64,000 bases of DNA from contig NZ_CP058258.1 of assembly GCF_013394695.1 (NCBI RefSeq), forward strand, positions 1,074,001 through 1,138,000, read 5' to 3'. Within the stretch, counting starts at the first letter, position 1. Every line of letters starts with the position of its first letter. Under the pieces are notes generated by a model. That model had not been told where the DNA came from. It searched no databases and saw only the letters and a list, made by a program, of their open reading frames with translations. Source of the DNA: Streptococcus sp. oral taxon 061. GTDB taxonomy: Bacteria > Bacillota > Bacilli > Lactobacillales > Streptococcaceae. Positions 46,753-56,900 of this stretch are shown here, piece by piece. Position numbers and translations under genes: made by a program.

Positions 46753-49700
46753 ATGAAATCTTCAAATAACTTTTCTCAAGAAAAAGGTCACGGCTATTTC
46801 CGTAAGCGAAATAAAGTACTTGTATCTATGATTACGGTCTTTGGTTCTTTAATGTTAAGTTCTGTTGCTATGGCTGATGAAGTTGCTTCAACTACAACTT
46901 CATCTACAAACGTAACAACATCAAGTCAACCAGCCACTAGTAATGAGACCACTAGTGAGCAACCTACTACAACAACTAGTGAGGAGACCACTAGTGAGCA
47001 ACCTACTACAACAACTAGTGAGGAAACCCCAAAGACTTCTTCAAGTGAAGAGACATCATCTTTGCCTCAAACTGCAAGTGCAACTGAACCAACAACTCGT
47101 AGTACTTCAGTGGCAACAAGCACTTATAACACACCAAAAATCCAAAACGATGTAACATTTAACAAAGCCACATATAAAAGTGGGGAGGATGTTAGCATCT
47201 CAATCAATAATCCTGACGTAACTTCGTCTGATTTGACAGTGTCTCATCTAGACAAAGTTATTTATGAGTTGAAAAATGCTCCAGGAAATTCACTTGTCAT
47301 TCCAAACTCTGTTTTCTCTCCAAATTCTGGTTATCTCATTGACGTCATCGGAAAGAATGCTGATGGAAAACAAGAATTTCACAAGGTAGCTGGTCTATCA
47401 GTTGAAGATGATTGGACTGTATATCCACGTTATGGTGTTGTAGCAGGTTCAAAAGACAATCACAATTCGATCACTAAAGAGCAAGTGGAAGGATATAAAA
47501 ATAGTATTGACCAATTGGCCAATATGCACATCAATAACTACTTCTTCTACGACGTTTACAATACTCCTGCTAATCCATTCCCAGCTAATGTTGAACGATT
47601 CACTCAAGATTGGGCTACTTTCTTGATTCCGAAAGATGAAACAGATCCCGAAAAACGTAAAACATACTTACCGGTTATTGACACAGAAGCTGTAAAAGAG
47701 TTGGTTTCTCATGTCCATTCAACTGGTGCTAAAGCTATGCTTTATAATATGATTTACGCTGTGTCTCTTGATGAAAAAATCCCAGACCAAGTAAAAAGTG
47801 CGATCGTACGCAACTTGCAAGATCACTTCAACTTTGGAAAGACTGGTGATGTTACAGCGACTGACATCCAACAATTTCTTGATCCAGGAGATCCGAACTG
47901 GCAAAACTTTATCATCAATGTAATGTTAAAAGCCATGAAAGAAGGCGGCTTCGATGGTTGGCAAGGGGACACTATGGGGACTAACTTGGTTGAAAAAGTT
48001 AACGAACCTGGAAAAGCTTTCTCTTTAAGTGATAACTATCCAAAGCTAGCCGCAGCTGCAACAGAGGCCCTCAAAAAAGAAGGCTATGACTTCATGATCA
48101 ACGATATCTCTACTGGAGATGCTGATCGATTAGGAAAAACCAATGTCTCTGCACCTTATGCGGAAGTTTGGGGAGATAGCATCGCCCATGATTCTACCTA
48201 CCAAGCCTTAACACGCTTGACTGAGCGTATGCGAGATTTATACAACGGAAAATCTCCAATTATCGCTGCTTATACACACCGTGAAAAAAATGCAGCAAAA
48301 CTCAGCAAAGACAATGAATTACTAACAGATGCAATTATTGCAGCAAGTGGAGGTTATCATATGACCACTGCTGCTCTCAATACATCTCAAGATGAAAAAG
48401 GTTTTGGTGTTATTCAGGCTGAATGGTACCTCAATCAAAACTTACCAGTCAATGCTGATTTTGCTAATGCAGAATTCAACTACCAAGAATTTATCGTTGC
48501 CTACCAAGAACTCCTTCGTGGACGCGAAACTTTAGCACATGATACTCGCCGTATTGGAGACAATACAAATGTTCTTGTAAATGGTAAATTTATCGGTTCT
48601 AATCTTGATAATTCAGATGGTGTTCAATCTGGTACCGTTTATACCATCACAAAAGAAACTAAAACTGGTGACCGAATTGCTCATTTAATTAATCTTGTTG
48701 GAATTACTGAAAACAAATGGAATAGTGCTGTTAATTCCACTACCAAACTGACTAACATCCAAGCTTTTGTGCCACTTGGTAAAATTTCAAAAGATCAGGC
48801 CGAACATGCGAATATCTACTGGGCTACCCCAGATGCAGTAGATGGAAAGTATAATATTAAACTTCGCGAAACTACTGCTAATGTATATTATGATAGCGGG
48901 GCTGGTCAATGGATGGCTGCAATTGATGTTCCTAGCCTGGATGTATGGGATATGCTCTATGTCAAACTTAATGAAGTTGCCCGTGTTATTTATCAAGATG
49001 AAAATGGCAAGGAACTTGAACGTTCAAGCGACTTTGTTGGCCATACTGGTGAAAAGATTGACTACTCAACAAAAGATACGATTGCTAAATACCTGAAACA
49101 AGGTTATAAACTAGTTGAGAACGAATTTGATAAAAATGGACCAGCAAAATTTGACCGAGATGCTTCAAACATTAATGGTGATGGCGTACAGGAATTCATC
49201 GTTCGCTTTACACCAAAAATTGTAGATTTTTCTGAAACACAACCAATTCAAGTTGGCCGAGTTGTTCCAGGAGATACCGATGGTAGCATCTATCCAACTC
49301 CTAAAGCTCCAAACGGAAAATCTATTAGTGATCTCAATCATTTATCAGAAAAAGTAACTCGTACTATCACCTATGTTACTGAAGATAAGAATGGTAACAA
49401 TCGCCAAGAAGCTGACATCGTTTCAAAAACAGATAGTTTAAACTTTAGCCGAAAAGGAACTATCAATTTGGTAACTGGAGAAACAACACTTGAAGATTGG
49501 GTGTCTAAAGACGGTACTACTTTCGCAGATTATGAAAATCCAGTCAAAAATGGATATGTTGTCGTATCTAAAGAATCAAATGTAACAATCTCTCCTGATC
49601 TTAATAAATCTGGAGGTCATACTGGAATCCTAGCTGAATCTGATGACATTTCTGATATTGTTGTCTACCGACCAGTCGGTGTTTATACAATTAGTTATGC

Positions 49701-50790
49701 ATCAGGAAAAGAACCATCAAATGCTATTAAAGAGATTGCATATTTAAATGATTCTTCTAATCCAACTGCTATTTCAGCGCCAACTGCAACTCTACCATAT
49801 ATTGAAGGGTTAGAACCAAAAGATGCAACTGGAAAAATCTTAACCTTTGTAGATCCACTTGATGAAACAAAGGGATACCTTCTTCCTACTGCAACTTCTG
49901 CTACTAATGATACAGCAATTACTTATACAATTTCTCAAGGAACAGTGACGGTACAATTCCTCATTACAGGTAGTGATACCGAATTACAAGACTCTCAAAC
50001 AGTTTCTGAAAACGCAGACTTTGGTACGAACTATACTACAGATGCACCAAAAGTAATTACAAAAGACGGTCTAGTCTATAATCTAGTTGGTCATCGTGAG
50101 GGTTCTGCTGATGTTTCAGGAACAGTATCTAAGGGAAATAAAACAGTAATTTATGACTACAAACTTGCTTCAGGAAATGTCATTGCACGATTTGTCCTTC
50201 AAAACACCACAACTGAATTGCAACCAGCTGTCGTTATTGCTTCAAATGCAGATAACGGTTCTGCCTACATTGCTGTTGCACCGGACGAAATTTCTTATAA
50301 TGGTCAAACATACGAACGTATTAGCAGTGCACAACAATCAGGCCAAGTCGGAGTAGGAACTACAGATCTGATTTTTGAATACAAAGTCAAAGAATTACCA
50401 ACTCCTCAACCTCAACCTGAACCTCAACCTGAACCTCAACCTCAACCTCAACCTCAACCTCAACCTCAACCTAAACCTCAACCTCAGCCTCAACCTCAAC
50501 CTCAACCTCAGCCTAAACCTCAACCTCAAACTCAAACTCAAACTCAACCTCAGCCTAAACCTCAACCTCAACCTCAAACTCAAACTCAACCTCAAACTCA
50601 AGTTCAACCTCAAACTCAAGTTCAAGGTTCTGAACGTCAAAAAGAGTCAATACAATCAGAAAGAACTTTGATTAAACCTGGTAGTCAGCTACCTGCAACA
50701 GGAGAGCAAAATTCCCAATTAGCATATCTTGGATTTGCTTTTCTCACTGGATTTGCAGGTCTTGTCGGTTATAAAAAGAAACAAGATTAA
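46753..50790 (+). CDS. dexA: Cell-wall-anchored dextranase (GH66)
   Basis: An endo-dextranase of 1345 residues that cuts alpha-1,6-glucan at the surface. A signal peptide (about 1-42) is followed by an STE/Thr-rich linker and a GH66 domain (about 150-780). The catalytic candidates are the nucleophile Asp in GWQGDTMG (D406) and acid/base Glu in PYAEVWGDS (E471). A second half carries MucBP-like repeats. A P/Q-rich stalk leads to LPATG (from 1313). I chose ATG 46753 because GGAGG lies 6 bp upstream; the TTG at 46741 overlaps that site. It is divergent from the GbpC-like gene. Confidence 0.92.
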   Translation: MKSSNNFSQEKGHGYFRKRNKVLVSMITVFGSLMLSSVAMADEVASTTTSSTNVTTSSQPATSNETTSEQPTTTTSEETTSEQPTTTTSEETPKTSSSEETSSLPQTASATEPTTRSTSVATSTYNTPKIQNDVTFNKATYKSGEDVSISINNPDVTSSDLTVSHLDKVIYELKNAPGNSLVIPNSVFSPNSGYLIDVIGKNADGKQEFHKVAGLSVEDDWTVYPRYGVVAGSKDNHNSITKEQVEGYKNSIDQLANMHINNYFFYDVYNTPANPFPANVERFTQDWATFLIPKDETDPEKRKTYLPVIDTEAVKELVSHVHSTGAKAMLYNMIYAVSLDEKIPDQVKSAIVRNLQDHFNFGKTGDVTATDIQQFLDPGDPNWQNFIINVMLKAMKEGGFDGWQGDTMGTNLVEKVNEPGKAFSLSDNYPKLAAAATEALKKEGYDFMINDISTGDADRLGKTNVSAPYAEVWGDSIAHDSTYQALTRLTERMRDLYNGKSPIIAAYTHREKNAAKLSKDNELLTDAIIAASGGYHMTTAALNTSQDEKGFGVIQAEWYLNQNLPVNADFANAEFNYQEFIVAYQELLRGRETLAHDTRRIGDNTNVLVNGKFIGSNLDNSDGVQSGTVYTITKETKTGDRIAHLINLVGITENKWNSAVNSTTKLTNIQAFVPLGKISKDQAEHANIYWATPDAVDGKYNIKLRETTANVYYDSGAGQWMAAIDVPSLDVWDMLYVKLNEVARVIYQDENGKELERSSDFVGHTGEKIDYSTKDTIAKYLKQGYKLVENEFDKNGPAKFDRDASNINGDGVQEFIVRFTPKIVDFSETQPIQVGRVVPGDTDGSIYPTPKAPNGKSISDLNHLSEKVTRTITYVTEDKNGNNRQEADIVSKTDSLNFSRKGTINLVTGETTLEDWVSKDGTTFADYENPVKNGYVVVSKESNVTISPDLNKSGGHTGILAESDDISDIVVYRPVGVYTISYASGKEPSNAIKEIAYLNDSSNPTAISAPTATLPYIEGLEPKDATGKILTFVDPLDETKGYLLPTATSATNDTAITYTISQGTVTVQFLITGSDTELQDSQTVSENADFGTNYTTDAPKVITKDGLVYNLVGHREGSADVSGTVSKGNKTVIYDYKLASGNVIARFVLQNTTTELQPAVVIASNADNGSAYIAVAPDEISYNGQTYERISSAQQSGQVGVGTTDLIFEYKVKELPTPQPQPEPQPEPQPQPQPQPQPQPKPQPQPQPQPQPQPKPQPQTQTQTQPQPKPQPQPQTQTQPQTQVQPQTQVQGSERQKESIQSERTLIKPGSQLPATGEQNSQLAYLGFAFLTGFAGLVGYKKKQD
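50395..50640 (+). repeat. Pro/Gln stalk repeats of the dextranase
   Basis: About 40 six-base PQ/PE/PK/TQ units (CCTCAA type) form the stalk before LPATG. The segment is prone to slippage. Confidence 0.8.
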
Positions 50791-50808
50791 ACTACTATAA
50801 TTTTAAAA

Positions 50809-50838
50809 GCCCAAGGAATAAGTCCTCGGGTTTTTTTA
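50809..50838 (+). terminator. Dextranase terminator
   Basis: GCCCAAGGA/TCCTCGGGT stem with a small mismatch, then T7, about 20 bp after the dextranase stop. Confidence 0.85.
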
Positions 50839-50851
50839 TAAGAAAATAACA

Positions 50852-50883
50852 AAGAGGCCTTGCTCTTACGAGCAAAGCCTCTT
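50852..50883 (-). terminator. Terminator of the 2601-aa surface protein
   Basis: AAGAGGCCTTGCTC/GAGCAAAGCCTCTT stem (one bulge) with loop TTAC, followed by TTTGTTATTTTC on the minus strand. Convergent with the dextranase terminator. Confidence 0.8.
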
Positions 50884-50938
50884 CATTTTAAAGCTAAAAT
50901 TGTTATTTCAACATCAAAATATTGATGTCATCTCAATC

Positions 50939-53900
50939 TTAGTCTTCACGTCTTTTTGGTTTTGCAACCAAACCTAGACCTACGAGACCAAGCGCAGCAC
51001 CAAGTGCAACAACTCCAGATTTAGATTGTTCACCAGTATTTGGCAACTCAGGACCTTTAGGTTTTTCTGATGTTGGCGGTGTTACCGGTGTTGGCGGTGT
51101 TGGCGGCGTTGGTGGTGTTGATGGTGTTGGCGGTGTTGGCGGTGTTGGTGGTGTTGGCGGTGTTGGCGGTGTTGGCGGTGTTGGCGGTGTTGGCGGTGTT
51201 GGCGGCGTTGGCGGTGTTGGCGGTGTTGGCGGCGTTGGCGGTGTTGGCGGTGTTGGCGGTGTTGGCGGTGTTGGCGGTGTTACCTTGTTGTTAAACTCAG
51301 TATCTTCAGGCATTTGTGAAGTAAGAGTTAATACTTTACCGTCCTTCGTCACAGCAACTCCAACTGTAGCAACCATCTTATCGTACTCAACTCCAGCCTC
51401 TTTACCTTTCACTTCTTCTACATGATAAATATAAGTACCTTCTTGACCACGTTTGAATTCAAGAGCTGAGAACTTGATCTTACCTTCAGCATCATTGCTT
51501 ACGGTTTCAATCACGTTACCATCTTTGTCTTTCAATACGAAGCTGAATTCACCAGCTTTCAACGCACGACCTTCTAATTTCTTCGTGAAGTTGAATTCAA
51601 CTTTCACTGGAATATTAACAACACGTTTTTCAGTTGGTTTTTCTGGTTTTTCAACTGATTTCTTAGTTGGATCATATTGGTGAACAATTTGAGAAGCTGT
51701 ATTTTCAATATCTACACCTTCTTTAGCAGTTCCCTTGATACGTGCTGGAATATCAAACTTGTAGTAACGTCCAAATGCTAATTTAGCAGTGTCTATTACT
51801 TGAGTATTTTCTGCATCTCCAAGAGGCATAGTCAAGTCAGCCTTAGATGTAGCAGTAATGACACCATCCACAATTGAAATATCAAACTTAGCTGTTACAT
51901 CTTCACCAGTTACTGAATCGTAAGCTTTAATATTAGCTACATTAACATCCAAGTTTTCACTGTCATATTTATCTGTAATTCCAACAGATTGAATATTGTG
52001 AGCTTCTGTAAATTTAGTTGTATCAAGCCATACTTGGTAAACAACCTTATCACCTTTATGGAGTGTTTGAGTATTGATATTTTGCGTTTCATTATTATCA
52101 ACTTTGTCCGTATATGGATCTTTGTTGGTATCAGCTACTTTATCAGTTAACTCTTTATCATCATCCAAAAGCTTAGTTCCAGTAATGTCAAATTTCTCTT
52201 CGTTAAGAATATATTTTTCTGGGTTAAACTCAGGTGTTTCTGGAGGGGTCACAATGTTATTGAACTCTTTATCTGGAGCATCAGTTAGTGTCTTCACAAG
52301 TGCTTTAGCTGTACCATCGTATTTAACTTCTACTGTGATTTCAGCCTTCATAGAGTCGTAAGTGACTGTCGCATCAGATCCTGTAACTTCTTCTACAGTG
52401 TACTTATGAGTTCCAACTTGGGCTTTAGTGAATTCAAGTTTAGCGAATTTCACCTTACCATCTTTATCGTTCTGAACCGTTTCGATTTCAGTACCTTTAG
52501 AGTCTTTCAATACGAAGCTGAACTCACCAGCTTTCAATTCACGGCCTTCCAATTTCTTAGTGAAGTTGAATTCGACTTCAATTGGAACTGAATTGACACG
52601 TTTTTCAGTTGGTTTTTCTGGTTTTTCAACTTTCTTCGTAGATGGGTTGTAGTAGTTTACAATTTGCGCTGCTGTATTTTCGATGTCTACCCCACCTTTA
52701 ACGTCTGCTTTAACAGTGGCTGGGATATCGAATTTATAGTAGCGACCAAACTCGAATTTAGTTGTGTCGATGATTTGTGTATCGTCTGCGTCTCCAAGTG
52801 ACTTAGTGAAGCCAGCTTTAAGAGTTGCGGTCATAACACCATTTTCAACCTTAATGTCGAACTTGTTAGTCACATCTGCACCAGTTACTGAATCGTAAGC
52901 CTTGATAGCTGAAGCATCTACATCAACCTTAGTTTCATCGAAGTCATCAGAAATACTTACTGATTGGATGTTATCCTTGTTGTCAGCGTCGAACTTAGTA
53001 GTATCAAGCCATACTTGGTAGTAGAGCTTAGCTCCACGCTTAACAGTCTTAGTATTGATGTTTTCTGCTTCGTTGTTATCAGTTTTATCTACATACGGAT
53101 CTGTGTTGGTATCTCCGTACTTGTCTGCCAATTCAGAATCATCATCAAGAAGTTTGTTATCAGTAATTGAGAACTTAGCTGTATCCAATACATATTTCTC
53201 TGGTTGGAACTTAGGCTCTTCTGGTGGAGTCACAGTGTTATTGAACTCTTTATCTGGAGCGTCAGTTAGTGTCTTCACAAGTGCTTTAGCTGTACCATCG
53301 TATTTAACTTCTACTGTGATTTCAGCCTTCATAGAGTCGTAAGTGACTGTCGCATCAGATCCTGTAACTTCTTCTACAGTGTACTTATGAGTTCCAACTT
53401 GGGCTTTAGTGAACTCAAGTTTAGCGAATTTCACCTTACCATCTTTATCGTTCTGAACTGTTTCGATTTCAGTACCTTTAGAGTCTTTCAATACGAAGCT
53501 GAACTCACCAGCTTTCAACTCACGGCCTTCGAGTTTCTTAGTGAAGTTGAATTCGACTTCAATTGGAACTGAGTTGACACGTTTTTCAGTTGGTTTTTCT
53601 GGTTTCTCAACTTTCTTCGTAGATGGGTTGTAGTAGTTTACAATTTGCGCTGCTGTATTTTCGATGTCTACTCCACCTTTAACGTCTGTTTTAACAGTGG
53701 CTGGGATATCGAATTTATAGTAGCGACCAAACTCGAATTTAGTTGTGTCGATGATTTGTGTATCGTCTGCGTCTCCAAGTGACTTAGTGAAGCCGGCTTT
53801 AAGAGTTGCGGTCATAACACCATTTTCAACCTTAATGTCGAACTTGTCAGTCACATCCGCACCAGTTACTGAATCGTAAGCCTTGATAGCTGAAGCGTCT

Positions 53901-56900
53901 ACATCAACCTTAGTTTCGTCGAAGTCATCAGAGATACTTACTGTTTGGATGTAATCCTTGTTGTCTGCGTCGAACTTAGTTGTGTCAAGCCATACTTGGT
54001 AAACCAATTTAGCGCCACGTTTAACAGTCTTAGTATTCAAGTTTTCTGCTTCGTTGTTTGAAGTTCCATCTACATATGGATTTGTATTTGTTTCACCATA
54101 TTTATCAGTCAACTCAGAATCATCATCAAGAAGCTTGTCGCCTGTGATGTCGTATTTCTCTTTAGTTACAACGTATTTCTCTGGTTGGAACTTAGGTTCT
54201 TCTGGAGGAGTCACAGTGTTGTTAAACTCTTTATCGGCAATATCTCCGACCTTAGCAACTAAAGCTTTAGCCGTACCATCATGAGAAACAGTGACTGTTA
54301 CAACAGCTTTCATATTGTCATATGTAACGGTTGAGTCTGTACCAGCAACTTCTACTACTTTGTAACGGTAAACACCGATATCATTGTTTGTGTACTTAAG
54401 GCTAGTGAATTTAACCTTACCATCCTTATCATTGGTTGCTGTTTCAAGAACATTGAATTCATCATCGTCTAACAATTGGAAAGTAAACTCGTTGGCTTTC
54501 AATTGACGACCTGCAAGAGCTTTCTTGAAGTCAAGTTCAATTTGAATTGGTACGTTGTTTACACGTTTTTCAGTTGGTTTTTCAGGTTTTTCAACTTTCT
54601 TAGTTGTTGGGTTGTAGTAGTTGACTACTTGAGCCGCAGTATTTTCGATATCTACTCCGCCAGGAACATCAGCTTTCACTGTTGTTGGGATGTCGAACTT
54701 GTAGTAACGTCCGAAGCCGAACTTAGTTGTATCGATCACTTGAGTGTTTTCTGCATCGCCAAGTGACTTCGTGAAGCCAGCTTTAAGTGTCGCAGTAATC
54801 ACACCGTTGTTCACAGTTATATCGAATTTATCAGTTACTTCTGCGCCTGTTACTGAGTCATAAGCTTTGATCTTAGTAGAATCAAGTTCTAACTTAGTTT
54901 CATCGTAGTCATCTGAGATTCCTACTGATTGGATGTTGTCCTTGTTAGCTGCGTCAAACTTAGTAGTATCCAACCATACTTGGTAAACCAATTTATCGCC
55001 ACGTTCAACTGTCTTAGTATTCAAGTTTTCCACATCATTATTGACGGTATTGTCCGCATATGGGTTCACATTGGTATCCGCGTACTTATCTGCTAACTCT
55101 TTGTCATCATCAAGAAGCTTGTCGCCTGTGATATCGTATTTCTCTTTAGAAACAACGTATTTCTCTGGTTGGAACTTAGGTTCTTCCGGTGGAGTTACAG
55201 TATTATTGAACTCTTTATCTGGAGCGTCAGTAACAGTTGCTACAATTGCCTTAGCAGTACCATCATGGGCTACCTTCACTGTAACTGTTGCAACCATGTC
55301 GTCGTAAGTTACTGTTGTATCAGTACCTGCAACTTCTGAAACAGTATAAGTGTAGGTCTTGCCAAGATCATCTTTACCAAACTTAAATTTCTTAAAGGTA
55401 ATCTTACCATCTTTATCATTCTTAACAGTTTCAACTGCAACATTGTCTTTCTTAAGAACAAAGCTAAATTCACCAGCTGCTAGAGTACGGCCTTCCAACT
55501 TCTTAGTGAACTTGAGATCAACTGTAACTGGTACAGAGTTGACACGTTTCTGAGTTGGTTTTTCAGGTGTTTCTACTGATTTGCTTACTGGGTTGTAGAC
55601 ATGAACGATTTGGTTGGCCTTATTTTCAATATCAGCCCCTGCCTTAACTGTGTCTTTAACAGTGGCTGGGATATCGAATTTATAGTAGCGACCAAATTCA
55701 AATTTAGTTGTGTCTATAACTTGAGTATTATCCACATCACCTAAAGACTTGTTCATAGAAGCCTTAGAAGTTGCTGTAATAACGCCATTTTCAACTTTAA
55801 TATCAAACTTAGCAGTTACATCTTGGCCAGTTACACTGTCATATGCTTTAATATCAGCAGCATTAACTGTTACTTTTTCAGCATCATAAGTATCAGAGAT
55901 TCCAACAGATTGGATATTGTTCTTATCTGAGAAGTTTTTAGTATCCAACCATACTTGGTAAACTAATTTATCGCCACGTTCAACTGTCTTAGTATTGATA
56001 TTTTCTGCTTCGTTATTATTAGTTTTATCAGCGTACGGATTAGCATTGGTTTCTGTATACTCATTAGTCAATTCGTTGTCATCATCGACTAATTTAGTAC
56101 CAGTGATGTCATACTTTTCTTTGTTCAGTACAAATTTCTCTGGTTGGAATACAGGTGTCTCTGGAGGAGTTATTTTATTGTTAAACTCTTTATCTTCCGT
56201 TCCATCTGTTGATTCTCCATTTTCATTCACACCATCTGCTGAGCTGACATTTGTTACTGTTGTTAGGGTATGTCCATTTTTTGAAACTTCCACAGTAAGC
56301 GTTGCTTTCATGGTGTCATAAGTCATTCCTAATTCTTTAGTAGCCGGGATAACCTCTTCTACTGTATAAGTATGGGTACCAACTTTTGTATTATCGAATG
56401 ATAATTCTGAGAACGTAACAGTTCCGTCTTCTTTATTCTTAACAGTTTCAACTTCTTCACCTGCTGCATTCTTAAGGACGAAGCTAAATTCACCTGCCTT
56501 AAGTTTACGACCTGCGAGTTTCTTCGTAAAATCAAACTTAGTAACTACTGGTGAAACTACATAGTTGTTAAAGATTTTATCATTAGCATCTGCACTAAAT
56601 CCACCTTCAGAACTATACTTAACGGTAGCTTCGAGATCACCCAATGCATTTTTTTCAGTTACCGTAACTGTCATTGTAACTGTCATCGCATCGTAGTCAA
56701 CGTTTGCATCAGAACCTTTTAACTCTGTAATCTTATATTTATAGGTACCAGGATTGCTAAATGATAATTCACTAAATGTAACCTTGCCATTTTTGTTTGT
56801 AACAGTTTCTTCATGTTTATCTGGAGTACTCTTTTCTTCTGTTAACTTGAAGCTGAATTCTCCATCTGTTAATACACGTCCAGCAAGCTCTTTTTCGAAT

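Noticed and set aside
50375-50671. Leu/Asn- and Arg/Leu-rich ORFs over the dextranase stalk on both strands
   Set aside because: Alternative frames of the CAACCT repeat, without any start signal.
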